From Narthecium ossifragum (taxonomy: Eukaryota > Streptophyta > Magnoliopsida > Dioscoreales > Nartheciaceae): DNA of 64,000 nucleotides. Under the pieces are notes generated by a model. That model had not been told where the DNA came from, did no database searches, and worked only from the letters and a program-made list of their open reading frames with translations. Positions 49,560 to 61,038 of the stretch are shown piece by piece (the stretch's first letter is position 1; the number at the start of each line of letters is the position of its first letter). Both the position numbers and the translations under genes were made by a program. The stretch is taken from contig OY986966.1 of NCBI GenBank assembly GCA_963920575.1, forward strand, positions 22,019,656 to 22,083,655, written 5' to 3'.

Positions 49560-49662
49560 AATAGAAGTATGGAAGAAAAGACGTCTTTAAAATGAGATGA
49601 TAGCAATTAACAAAATATTTCTTTATTACAAAACGATTGGCCAACAGTTCAACATTTACAAA

Positions 49663-50400
49663 TTATCTTCTTAAAGAGAGTTGTTGAGAGATACGAGCAA
49701 TCTTGTCTCTGAAAGCTTTACGCCGATTTTTGTTCTTGACCAATTCAGCATTGATTTCAATTTGACGATCTTTGGAAGAATCAGCTTCAAGGGCATCGTA
49801 TTCTTCAATATCTTTATTGCTCTCTTGATTGATTTGTCTACTCTCTTTGACGAGATAGTTCCTCTGCGTCTTAAGTTGAAGAATTTGTGCTTCAAGCTCT
49901 TTAATTTGAACATCAATTTTGGAAATAGCTGATTCTCTCTCGCCAATAGCATTCAGGTTCGTCGATAGCTTGTTAATGCTATCGCTGATCTTATTTTTCA
50001 AAAATGCTCGTCGCTCTCGGCGTTCTCCAACAAGGACAAGCTCGTGGACTAGGTTCTTCCTTTCCGCATCAAAATTTTCGATCATCGGCCTTATGCTTTG
50101 GATATCATCTAGTTCTTCAACCGAAAGACCTAATACTTCAGGGTCAATCGTCAAAAATACAGCCGTCGATCTTTCAAGAACATCATAATCTGATGCTAAA
50201 AAATCCTCCTTTGGCGACCTGTCCAAAATGATCATGCAGTCAGCCAATGCTTTTCTAAGGTCATGATATCGACCTTGTTGGATAATTGTAGGATCAGAAG
50301 CCGTTTGTTTTCCAGAAAGGTGAGATCGCCATAACTCATTCAGAGAATGGAGGGAGTTGGCCAAGTCAACCATATCGGCCTGAAAGTTAAGAATGATCAA
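49663..50400 (-). CDS. Antisense coiled-coil ORF in the Tat element
   Basis: The minus-strand frame of 245 codons starts near 50400 and ends 49663. Its second half is charged and heptad-like (around AISKIDVQIKELEAQILQLK), predicting a coiled coil. It lies downstream of the plant-mobile-domain ORF on the same strand, and the intervening DNA (50450-50930) also has open minus-strand segments. It could be a 3' exon of that gene. No catalytic motif is seen. The frame is free of stops, unlike the sense genes. Confidence 0.55.
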   Translation of the reverse strand: MIILNFQADMVDLANSLHSLNELWRSHLSGKQTASDPTIIQQGRYHDLRKALADCMIILDRSPKEDFLASDYDVLERSTAVFLTIDPEVLGLSVEELDDIQSIRPMIENFDAERKNLVHELVLVGERRERRAFLKNKISDSINKLSTNLNAIGERESAISKIDVQIKELEAQILQLKTQRNYLVKESRQINQESNKDIEEYDALEADSSKDRQIEINAELVKNKNRRKAFRDKIARISQQLSLRR

Positions 50401-50964
50401 AACTCATGATCGATATCGGTCATAAAATAAATTTGATTAGATAAGATTGAACTCATACTTCATCCGAAGCAAAAGTGGATGAACTCGCTTGCGGAGTAAC
50501 GAACGATGTCGATGGCGCGACGACGAGTACAATCGCCAAAATGTCATCGGTCATTGTTGTTTGTGGTATAGTGGGAATTGGAGCAGGCATAGTGACAGAA
50601 ATGTTTATTATTGAAGTGCTGGGGGGCACATCGATATTGTGTTAAATGTCACTGGCCGATAACTCCAGAACAGACAAAGTCTCGACCAAGGGTTGTAAGG
50701 TCGATACACCAGTAGAAGCTGTTTCAGATGATAGTTGAATATCACCAAGGTCCTTCAAAAGATTATAAGGACCATGAACAAGCATCTGACCGATAGATGA
50801 CAAACCTGGTCCGGTTGGAGTAAGATTCAGAACGTCAAAAATATCTTCAACGTTAACATCATCTCGTTTTCCTTGTTCAGACGATGAAATGATGATGTTT
50901 TCTTTATTGGGTGGTTGTTAACATAAAAATGAGAAAAGATCGATAAAATGAATCATTCAAAAAA

Positions 50965-51115
50965 TTAACACAATTGTTCAATCAAAAGTTCAACCTGACT
51001 GGAGGCAGCTACAGGGACTTTCTCAGTTCCTTCACCAGCAATCTTCTCGGCCAAGTCGGAGGGAGAACTAGAAAGAGGCAAAAGGTGGGAAGGAGTAGAG
51101 GAGTCCGATCTCTCT
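50965..51115 (-). CDS. Probable exon of the antisense Tat gene
   Basis: The exon is bounded by TTTTACAG at the 5' side and ends with TAA at 50965-50967. It would join the preceding exon ending at 51187 (donor GTGAGT) across a 71-bp intron. It codes for a Ser/Pro-rich then acidic tail (PSDLAEKIAGEGTEKVP). Splicing is predicted from consensus sites only. Confidence 0.45.
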
Positions 51116-51186
51116 CTGTAAAACAAAGAAAAGTGAGTTCGAGATACAAAAATAGAGAAATGCAAGATAGTGAACAAAATACTCAC

Positions 51187-53122
51187 TTAGAAGCTGAGGC
51201 AGAATGTACACTCTGCCTACTTTCTGGTGATCCTACATCATCTCCAACTGTTGAAGATGAGCGAGCTTGGTATTCAGATTCTTCAGCTGCTACTCCCTCG
51301 ACCACTACATTTTCGGCCGCTACTTCATCGGCCATTTTCTCCTCAACCACCACATTTCCGGCCGCTACTTCATCGGCCATTATCTCCTCGACCAAAGGCC
51401 TCTCGGCCAATGGAGATATCCTGGATTCACCAGTTAATATCCTTTTCTTCTTGTAAGAAAAAGCCTCTTCAGTAGACTTCCCCTTTCTCTTTTTGGGCGA
51501 TTTTTCACCCTTTCTAGCAGTAGCGGCGATTTTCTTTTTCTTCTGAGGTCTATCTTCCGCCTCAGTTTGCTCCAAAACGTCCTTCTTACGTCCCAACTTC
51601 TTGGGAGGAACAAAGTTATTGAAGATATCATTCTTATCTTTAGCAAAATGACGGTCTTTGATGGCCGAATCCCAAATATCGGCGATGGTAGCATCGACGT
51701 CGGGCACTGGTTCAAAATTTGTAAGTTTAAAGCGATTACAAAGCGTTATATCTTTTTTCTCTACAGAGACTACTCTGTTGATGTTGTGCAAAACACATCG
51801 CCCTTTAGCTACTATATTATAGCTAAAGTAAGGGGGAACTGGCCAAGCTTGCTTCAATCCAAATTGGCGAGTGATAAAATTTGGAGCATAGACTTCTACT
51901 TCGCACTTATTGTTGGATCTGCCCCACAACATATCAAAATGAATATCTCGGTCAACCAAAAAACGGTCCCATGCCAATCTTTTTTCCTCATCGTCCAAAT
52001 TGGCTGATAGATCGAGGAGTGGACGAATGCAAGCTGGGTGAGAATTATGGTTGAAAGGGCGATAGGAAGAAAAGCTGGATAAAGTATAAAAATAATTGAA
52101 AGTATTCTGGAAGGATTTGGAAATGAATGATGAAGAAAGATACAAATGGCCTTTGTTCTGGCCGATGAAAAAGAAGGAGGAATATGGAGTCCAGGAAAAT
52201 AGGCTCTAAGCAACAATTGGACTATCCAAAGAGGGCCAAAACCAATGAGACTTCCACCTTCTCTCAATTGCTCAAGAGTAAGGTAGATGCCTCGATATAT
52301 GGTCGATAAGATAAAAGTGGAAAGAGACAAAACTTGCTTTCCAGAAGTAATAGCTTGGGCGAGACCGATATAACCCTTAATAGGTTTCTTGGAAGGAAGA
52401 CAAAGAATGAATTTACAAAGCCAGTAATAGATGAACACTAATCGTTCTCTAGCATTTGGTGGCTCATCGGTCTCCTCAAGTTTGGCATAGGCTTTGATAA
52501 AAACGCCATAGTTTTTATCAGAATAAAAAATCGTTTCTTTAGAAGAAAGCTCCATATTGGCCGATACCAAATCGCCGATAGGAGAGAGACCAGTCAAAAG
52601 AGAAATGTCTAAGAGGGTGATGGAAAGAGTACCACAAGGAAAAACAAAATTGTTGTACTCTATCGACCAAAAAAGGAACGATGACAAAAGTAAATTGGGC
52701 TCTTGAGCAGGAACCCTAGTGCTCAAATCCAAGAAATCCAAAATTCCAGCATCAGAAAATATTTTCTTGGAATCTAAATGACTAACCATTCTACTATGCC
52801 ATTTGATGAACTTGTCATCGGTCAAAGGCCATGGTACAATGGGATTTTTGACAGAAAGGGTAGAAAGATTAAGTTCTTGGGAAAAAGGAAGATCGCCGGA
52901 AAGTGGAAAACTTTGAACAATAACTTGGAGATCAGAGGAAAGAGAGGGCAAAAGATCAGAGATGAAGTAAGGACCCAAAGAAAAGAACCTGGAAGAAGAA
53001 TCTCCTGCCTTGACCAGATAATTTCCTCTCGCCTCGTCTGACCTCAAGATTCCATTGAATTCTCCGTAAGCTTTGCAGGCATCTTTATGCACCTCCTCCT
53101 CAGTTCTGAGTTCACGAACCAT
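51187..53122 (-). pseudogene. Antisense plant mobile domain (PMD)-like gene in the Tat element
   Basis: The minus-strand ORF opens with an ATG at 53122 (MVRELRTEEEVHKDACKAY). It reads for about 320 codons through features of the plant mobile domain / aminotransferase-like family: LDFLDLSTR, NFVFPCGTLSITLLDISLLT, GLSPIGD, RLVFIYYWLCKFILCLPS, YIGLAQAITSGKQVLSLSTF, and GFGPLWIVQLLLRAYFP. Near 52150 homology moves to another frame (LDDEEKRLAWDRFLVDRDIH, FLKQAWPVPPYF-like). The C-terminus is Lys-rich, then has two VVVE-containing repeats. Such antisense ORFs are known from some Tat elements (maize Grande gene 23, from memory). One frameshift makes this copy suspect. Confidence 0.7.
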
Positions 53123-53493
53123 GGTGACAAACGAAAAGTTTCATGGAGAAAAGAAGAAGAAGAACTCTCCGACGACTCAGAACTCACAGGAAAGAAGAAA
53201 GCCTAAGCGCCTCAAATGAGAGAAAAGAAAGAAAACTAAAACCCTAACAGAAGGAAGAAGAGCCAATTGTGTTCTTTCGCGCCAAAGACGTATGGCCAAA
53301 AGGGTATACATGTCAGAATAGGACGGCGCATTAAATGCGGAATATCAAAAGATATGGATAAAGAGGAAAAATGAAACGACGATTCTGTTTCCCAGAGAAT
53401 GATCATGATTAGCCTTTAGTGGTTAACAAGCAAGCTGTCAAATCGCATCAGATGCGGTCATCTCGTCATAATTTCAAATTCCTCGATTACCGC

Positions 53494-53505
53494 ATGGGGG
53501 CAAAA
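53494..53505 (+). other. Polypurine tract of the Tat element
   Basis: ATGGGGGCAAAA lies directly before the right LTR and has the purine run expected for plus-strand priming. Confidence 0.7.
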
Positions 53506-54717
53506 TGTTAGCCAATATAATGGCTAACCAATCAATGATTAACATGTCAGCATAATAGATATGGCCGACAGACTTTCAAACCCAATTGAGCGATATCGCT
53601 CAGAGATAAGATCATGAACCTAAGAATGATATCGCTCAGAGAAGTTCATCGCCCAAAAGAGAAGAATCATCAGTCAAGAATGATGATTGTTTCCACATAA
53701 AGAAATCATCAATCAAGAGTGATGATGATTTAAGACCAATGATATTATTGACTAAGAACGATGATCTTCCTTACAGAAGAAGTTTATCGACCAAAAGTGA
53801 TCACAGGTTATCGCCCAAAGACTTAATTCATTCATAGACAGCAAGATGTCAGCTTTGGATAATGAAGAAATGAAATAAGAGAGAACACCAATCAAGGAAG
53901 ATGACGTTACATACACAAGCTCACCAAACCGTCATCGGCCAGAAGCTTATCGCCCAGACGCAACCGTCATCGGCTAGAGCAAAGAGACGAGGAAATGTCA
54001 GAGAACATGGGACGCGCGGTTCATCTAGAGTGAAAGATGGAAGACGATAGAGAACGTGCTGAACTAAGCAGTCGAACTGCTCTAGTATCAATAGTCTCTT
54101 TCTTTCACCATGTAATCTCTCTCGCAAACCAAACACAGAGCTTGCATGCCTGGATTTCCTTATGTTCTTTCATTATGTTTACTGTTCCTGTAAGTTGATT
54201 TCTTTAATGCAATGACATCGTTTCTTTAATTACTAGTTAATCTTTCTTGCTTTAAATGGTTTATATTACTGTTTTAGATATGGATAATCTAGGTTTAGAT
54301 AGTTCTGTTTCCTTATTCATTACTTAGAACTTTCTTTAATGTATTTCTTTTGATTAATTTAATATTAGGAGCCTTTATTTCATAGATTAGATTAAGTTAA
54401 TGAATAGATTTAAATATGTTTTCCCTGGATTTAGTAGTTTAGGTTGATCTTCAATATTTTCTTTAAATAATTTCGTAATCTTAGATAACTTAAGGCTTTC
54501 AGTAAGTTAATTTAGATTATTTTAAGTTAATCCTAATAATTAGTTTTAATTAGATTATAAAATTAGGTCTAATCTAGGTTTCCATTTAACTTGACATCTC
54601 TGATTCGAACGTCGTTTGAAGGAGTAGAACTTAACTACAATCATCTGATACTTAAGTGTGGAATAGATTTTAACCTTGACTATTTGACCCGTTAACGGTT
54701 AGATTTCCGTTCTAACA
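53506..54717 (+). repeat. Right LTR of the Tat element
   Basis: The 1212-bp LTR starts TGTTAGCCAATATAATGG and ends CCGTTCTAACA. It differs from the left LTR by scattered substitutions and a few small indels, for example near 36615-36650 against 53925-53950. Confidence 0.92.
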
Positions 54718-55100
54718 CTTTGTCAAATTTGTGGTCCTACCAGCTCTGCTTTCTTTCCACATCAGTGTTGGAGACACTGCTTCATTTATATATGTCAAGA
54801 AACTTGCCATCAGCGAGAATTTTGCAACTTTTTTGAATGAGATACAACATATAACGAAAGATGATGCAAATTTGTTGCTAGATTTTGAAAAGAAAGTTAA
54901 AAGTCATAGTTCAATTGAGGAGAATTACAGAGGGGGATCCACATGCTGCCAAATTCTTTCCCTTGTCTATTTTTTCTCTTATCCTTTTGTGTTGAAAGTT
55001 GAAAGTTGAAAGTTGAAAGTTCAGAGTTAAGAGTTAAGAGTTAAGAGTTAAGAGTTAAGAGGAGGGGGGGTGGTTGATTTGATTTATTCAATGGTAGCTC
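54718..55100. other. Displaced upstream flank of the UPF0114 gene; orphan frame and heptamer repeats
   Basis: Before the Tat insertion this DNA lay next to 36206. A plus-strand open frame from the insertion to about 55009 (VVLPALLSFHISVGDTASF, DDANLLLDFEKKV) has no ATG start and no product I recognise. It may be an exon remnant. Tandem heptamers follow: GTTGAAA four times (54991-55018) and GAGTTAA five times (55024-55058). Confidence 0.4.
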
Positions 55101-55368
55101 GGCACCACATCAGTCCAGGCCAATTATATAATGACTAATGACACATAAGTCTTTAGTCGATCCATGTTATCATAGAAATTTGATAAGTTTCATCAAGATT
55201 TTGGTATTAATGCATCTTAATTTAAAATAAAATCAAGAATTCTTTTCATTTGATTTTGTTTACAATCAAAATTTCTATAATGGCGTGGTGAGGTGGATGT
55301 TGTGGATTAACAAAAAGGCCTATATGTGTCGTTGTATAGGTGGAGCTTGACGTGAGTGACGTGGTGCC
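55101..55368. mobile_element. MITE with long imperfect terminal inverted repeats
   Basis: GGCACCACATCAGTCCA at the left faces GTGAGTGACGTGGTGCC at the right. The inverted similarity continues inward for about 90 bp to ATAGAAATTTGAT and ATCAAAATTTCTAT. The 268-bp size, AT-rich centre and long TIRs fit a Mutator-type MITE. The target duplication was not resolved. Confidence 0.6.
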
Positions 55369-55763
55369 AACCTCCCGCGCATTAATTTGGCCTTTGTGAT
55401 ATTGCCCATGCTTAAGTCCAGCCTAATGTCTATCCTTCTACACGCTAGCTTATTGCCCAATCCCTGACAGCCCCTCCCCATCTAGCTCAGGCTCCGGCTT
55501 CCCTGGCTCAAAGTCGACTTGCATCTTATTTGTCAGGGTAAGACAAGGTTCATTTGGGAAAACAGAAATGATCGCCCAGACGGAATTCCTACGAAGTTCT
55601 ACACCAAAAATTGGGGTGCAGTGGGAGGCGAGGTCACCAAAGTTGTCCTCACCTTCTTCCGGTCGGCCACGCTCCCGTCAACTTGGAATGAAATCTTCAT
55701 TTCGTTCATTCCGAAATATGAGAATCCTTGAAGAGTGAAGGACTTTCGCCCCATTAGTTTATG

Positions 55764-57072
55764 CAGTGGCGGAACCAGGATGAGACATAAGGGGGGGCGA
55801 AATCTAAAGCAAAATGACTATTTTTTCTTTCTTTCAAGTAATACAAAAAATATCTTAGAATTACAATATCGAACATTAAGGAATAAAAACAATACAAATA
55901 TTAAAACCGTTGTTAAACGAATGCGATATGCATTCTCTTGGTCATGCCTGTGTGCAGAAAATATGTGCGTCACACTTTGCTGTTGATTTTTGAGTGTTTC
56001 ATACTTTTCTCTAGCTTCATTGTGAAAACTGTTATGTGCACCAACATGTTCACCAAATTTTTCTATTGCCTTTTTCCAATTGTTGAATCATGTACATGTA
56101 AACACATCTCCTCCGCCTTGTTCTCTTTGAGGTTTCCTAAACAGATAACACCATAACCAATATGCCGCATCTTTTGATACACTGTATTCCAACCACCATT
56201 AGTCTTTGAACCATGTCTCCATAAAACTCCTCATATATTTTTCATATTTTTTCTTGGGAAAATTATGACCAAACGGTTGACAATGGCCTTTGATCAAATA
56301 CCCCCTAGGAATTTCATCCCTAATTCCAACATTATATGTTTCAATGGGTTTACGCAACCATAGGTCACCAACAATATCATTCAAATTAATTAAATTAGTT
56401 CGGGGTCTTTTCGAACTACTATTCTCTGAAGTATTATGCAAGTCATGAGTATTAGACGATTCACCGCTTGATCCGCTTCGTGGTTTTTTTATCACAAACT
56501 TATCCATTATCTAAATAAAACAAAACAAAAATATAAATAAAAATGTGACAATTAGAAATCAAACTAAAAAATTATCAAAAAGTTAACTAAATCCTAACAA
56601 ATAAATAATTAACTAAATCAAACTAATGAATTATAGATCCTAACATTAGCAAATAATTAACTCAATCAAACATTTTTTTTTTAAAAAAAAGCATACGTGC
56701 TCTGCTCTGTTTATTAAGTGCTCTGTTTCTTGTTGGGTGGGTGCCGGCAGCCGGCCGGCCAGGCCCTGCCAGGTGGGGGCGGGTGCCGAAGAGGGGGGAG
56801 GGCCGGAGAGCCTGAGAGGGGGGAGGGCTGGAGTCGGGTGGCTAGGTGGGTGCCGGAGAGCCGGAGCCGGAGCCGGAGAGAGGGAATTGGGGAGGGCCGG
56901 AGAGGAGGCGATGGGGCGTCGCCGTGTCGTCCGTGTGGAGGAGGTTAAGGGGCAGGCGTGGGGCGGTGGGCCGCGGAGGAAGGGAGCAGGTGAAGGGTCA
57001 GGGGGTGGGTGGGGGTTCCGGCGTCGCCAGGAGGGGCGGCCGCCCCTCCTCGCCCCCCTGGTTCCGCCACTG
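55764..57072. mobile_element. hAT-like element inside the LINE RT domain
   Basis: The 1309-bp insert has TIRs CAGTGGCGGAACCAGG and its exact complement. The 8-bp duplication AGTTTATG (55756-55763 and 57073-57080) is exact. The right third (56720-57070) is GC-rich, with a GGGGGCG-type subterminal tract at each end. A transposase fragment (56199-56507, minus) remains, so it is a deletion derivative. Confidence 0.92.
56199..56507 (-). pseudogene. N-terminal fragment of a TTF-zinc-finger hAT transposase
   Basis: The 102-codon minus-strand frame starts MDKFVIKKPRS. It carries LINLNDIVGDLWLRKPIETY and GYLIKGHCQPFGHNFPKK, the pattern before the TTF-type zinc finger in a plant hAT subfamily with a C-terminal hAT dimerisation domain. 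The finger, catalytic core and dimerisation region are deleted. It shows which transposase family mobilised both CAGTGGCGGA-ended elements in this window. Confidence 0.75.
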
Positions 57073-58348
57073 AGTTTATGCAATGTAAGCTACAAAATTG
57101 TGTCAACCATTCTAGTGAGAAGACTCAATGAGGTCCTTGAAGATCTGGTTGGGATGGAACAATCGGCGTTTATTACTGGAGATAACATCTCTGCTGCTTA
57201 GGAGCTACTTCATTCTATGGAATGTGCACCCATGTCGAGAGCTATGATGATGATTAAGGTTGACCTGAGATCAGCCTATGACCGGGTACGATGGCCTGCA
57301 GTGGAGGGAGTTCTGAATGCTATGGGGTTCCAGACGGTTTGGATAGCATGCACCATGGCTTGTATCACTGCAACCAAGTTTTCTTTCATCGTCAATGGGA
57401 GGGTCTTCGGAAGGGTGATTCCTCAGCGGGGATTGCGCCAAGGCGATCCACTCTCACCTTATCTGTTTCTCTTGATGCAGGAAGTTCTCTCAAGACTTAC
57501 CTTGAGACCCGGTGTTGGCTTGAAGGGAGCCCAGTTGTGTCGTGGCGGGGGGAGATTCTCGCATTTACTATATGCGGATGATTGTTTATTCGTGACGGAA
57601 GCATGTTCCATGGAGCCCCGAAGGCTAATGCAGATCTTGATCAACTTTAGAGCGACGGTTGGGCTAGAGATGAACCCTATGAAGTCTAGTGTTCAGTTCT
57701 CTAAAGTGGTGCGACATGATCGTCGCATGGGTATTTGTAGAATTTTGGGTATGCCCGAGGCTGATGGCGTTTGGCGATATTTAGGCACACCTGTGTCTAG
57801 CAAAAAATTGAAAGCTTTTGATTTTGATGAACTGCTGAACAAGATGATACATAAGGTGTCCTTATGGAAAGCGGGATTTCTAACCGAAGCTGGAAGGGTG
57901 ACGCTACTCAAATCCGTCCTCCAGGCGATCCATGTTCACTGCATGTTGTCCTCCTATGTGCTCGCTCCATTGCTTCGCTAGTTAGAAGCCCTTTGCCGTA
58001 TGTTCTTATGGAAGGAGATTAGATCCATCTCAAGAGTTAGTTGGCAAACGGTTTGTAAGCCACTTGAATGGGGAGAACTTGGCATTCATGATATGGTGTT
58101 CTGGCAGCGTGCCCTACATATGAGGAGAGCTACTAGTTTAATGGAGGACCGATCGTCTATATGGGAGGCAATGACTAGAGGCAAATATGGGTGGTCGGGT
58201 CCTCTACCTCTGAGGAGCTGTATGTGACCTTGTTCTTCTCTATGGAGGTTGATCAGCCGAGGTGCAGGAGAAATCCGCGCCGGATTGCTATTCACGCGTG
58301 GCACCGAATAGCAAATTGCACCCTCTGGAGGATTGGTGGTGTGGAGAT

Positions 58349-60707
58349 TGTCGCGCCCCGACCCGCGAAAGCCCAACCGGGCCGAGCGACGCGAACTGAA
58401 ACCTAACAAACCACGGAAATTATTAGCGAGGGTTCCCTCTAACCTATTGGTCTCCCTAACAATCATCACAAACATCCTCAATTTAAAAAGACATAATTAA
58501 ATTACAAATCTCGAACCTCAGATTACAAAACCCAAGTGAATTTAATATACATATCCTCGGAGAGGGGAAGATCCAATACAACATTACTCCCGTAGGAGGC
58601 TATCTAACATAGGCTAAAAGCAGTAAAAGATCACCACCTCTCAGACTCTGCCTGGCGCCGCCGCACCGCCGACTAACTACCCGGTAGGGGGCCACAGAAG
58701 AAGAACTGACGCATACACCTGCAAAACGCAGCCCGGGTAGGAGTGAGCATAAAGCTCAGTAGGGTTCTACACTACGACACACAGAAGGAAGAGTGAAACG
58801 CAACAGTATCGCCCTCAAGTAAGACCTGGGTGTATACAGGGGTCTCATAACCCCACCGCGTGTCCCTGAGGCTCACGATCATGGTCTTCCAGGCGAACTG
58901 GTCACATGTTAGGTCACACTCAGTAAGTAGGAAACAACACTGTAGACTCACATGCATGGAAAGACATTGCAGGCAGGAAATGGCACGTTGAGTAGGCAAC
59001 TCCTCTCCTCAAGAGTCGTCACAATGGAACACTGGCTACACCTCAGCATCCAACCCAAGGCCGACACGACCTCTATAATAATCAACCAACAGGTGTACCA
59101 GTCATCTAAGCCTATCATCAAGTTTGACTGGACATCACAATTCGAACCAGGTCCAAACTACCCAACCCCGGTCCTAGGGCTAAATCCGAGCTTCCAGCCT
59201 CGGGACGGCGACCCACAGATCACCCACACCTTAACCATGAAACTAATGCACAACAGAGAATGCATGCTATGAAGATGCACAAGTAAGAAGATAGGCATGC
59301 AACAGTATGATAAGGCAGCATACAAGTCCAACTGGATCGCTACAGCGGTACTACCAACCGCTACAAGCTGATCCGCAGCGGATCCCGGCATTACGACGGT
59401 ACCACGACTGTCAACCGCGGACTCCTGCAACGGGAAGCAACCCCGAAAACCTCGATGAACAGTAAAATATAATATTATATGTTTAGAACATATAATATTA
59501 TTTAAATCACCAAAGTCCTCTACTTAGAGGGTAATTGACCCCGTCAATCTAACGTCCAAACGACGTCAGATTCGAGATCCAACTTAGACTCTAGTAGATC
59601 AACATGTCGGGATCAACATATCCAAATCTGGAAACATCCAACGGCTAGATTAACGGGAAAACACTAATAAAAACCGCTAATCAAACTAACTTACCATTAC
59701 TTACTGCAACGCAGCCCACCAGTAAGAAATTCATAACAAATCGTCAGAACATCATATAGATATGAAATTTGTTGGGTTTGAAAGTAGATTCAACGATCTA
59801 CAACTCTTATGTTCATCACAACCCAAGCGCATGCACGTACTGATCGAAAAACTCGCCGTAAACTGGTTGTTCTTCAAGAACAGCAGAAACCGGAAAATTC
59901 GAGATTAAACATGCTTAAATCCTACTAAAATCTCAACCAAAACTTATGAAACTTATACCATAAATTATACTAAGCAAGAGGCATCCAACAACACAAAGAA
60001 CAATAAGATCTAACGGCTAGATCTAGAGAAAACCCAAAACAACTCTCGTAGATAGAAACCTACCGGAAACGCACTCCTCGACTGATTCCCCGCAAACCAG
60101 TCACCAACAAGGCTCCAAACCACACCAGAGATCTTCCTCACGCCGCCACGGATCTAGCGAGCCTTGGAACGCCTAAAACGGTAGCCAGAGGAGGGAGAAT
60201 GGAGAACAAGAAGGTCGCCGGAAAAACAGGGGAAGCAGAGCTCGCGGGAAGAAGAAAGAAGAAGGAGAAGAAGAAGAGAAAGAAGAGGAAGGGGGAAAGC
60301 CGGGGAAGGAGGGGAAAAGGGGGAGGAGAGGAGAGAAAGTCCTCTCTCTCTGTGACACGGGAGAGCGACGGCCAACGGTGGCCGTCCTCTCAACTCCACC
60401 GTCAAGACTTTCTGGCACAGAGGGATCGATCTCTTCCCAAGGAAGATCGATCCCCTTAGCAAGGAAGATCGATCTCTTTAGCAAGAAAGATCGATCTTCT
60501 TGCCCAGAAACACAAACTTGGGCTGAAACACAAGCCCAAGCTCGGATCTTCCGATCCGGGGTCCACCTAACCATTCTAATCAAACACTAACACAAACAAG
60601 GTCAGTGTGTGCACACGCGGGTGTGAAATAAACCAACAAGGTGCAATTTACCAAATTGCCCTTGCGGTCTACATCGAGCCACAGGGGTAGAGGGGCAGGT
60701 CCTCACA
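58349..60707 (-). mobile_element. Solo LTR of the TGTGAGGACC family in the LINE
   Basis: The 2359-bp unit starts TGTCGCGCCCCGACCC and ends GGCAGGTCCTCACA in the reverse orientation. Flanks are GAGAT (58344-58348) and GAGAC (60708-60712), a 5-bp duplication with one change. It shares many landmarks with the solo LTR at 21792-24082, including CCCGGGTAGGAGTGAGCAT and the AT palindrome (59470-59500). GATCGATC motifs cluster at 60423-60497. Confidence 0.88.
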
Positions 60708-61038
60708 GAGACGGAGCTTTTTCTTCTAGGCCGACCTTGGTAAGAGTGGGCGAGGAGTTGGAGGTCTCCAATCTTTGGAGCTTGATGAACAATTTAGAGT
60801 GGTGTAGAGAAAAGGTAACTGAGCAATTTCATCCAGCCTTGGTACAAGAAGTTTTGCATGTTAAAATTGACTCAACTTTGGTCAATGATAAAGCGAGGTA
60901 GGTGTTCAATGCATTGAGGAAGCCAGACTCAAGGTCTCTCTACTCTTGGTTGTTGGGGCAAGAGCGTAGGGCAGTCTCTACTATTCAGAGTGAGGTTTGG
61001 ATGAATTGTTGGAGTTGTCCAGTTGGACCTCATGGTAA

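Larger units (their letters stand above)
36207..54717 (+). mobile_element. Tat-lineage Ty3/gypsy retrotransposon, full length, with antisense gene
   Basis: LTRs at 36207-37419 and 53506-54717 are flanked by the exact 5-bp duplication CTTTG (36202-36206 and 54718-54722). The interior runs gag, PR, RT, RH, a second RNase H, IN, then an antisense coding block, a polypurine tract and the right LTR. The second RNase H between RH and IN is diagnostic of the Tat lineage. The element is 18.5 kb, of which 4246 bp is a nested solo LTR in gag. All sense ORFs carry stops or frameshifts, so this copy is not autonomous. LTR divergence (several percent by eye) makes it older than the Tekay-like element. Confidence 0.93.
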
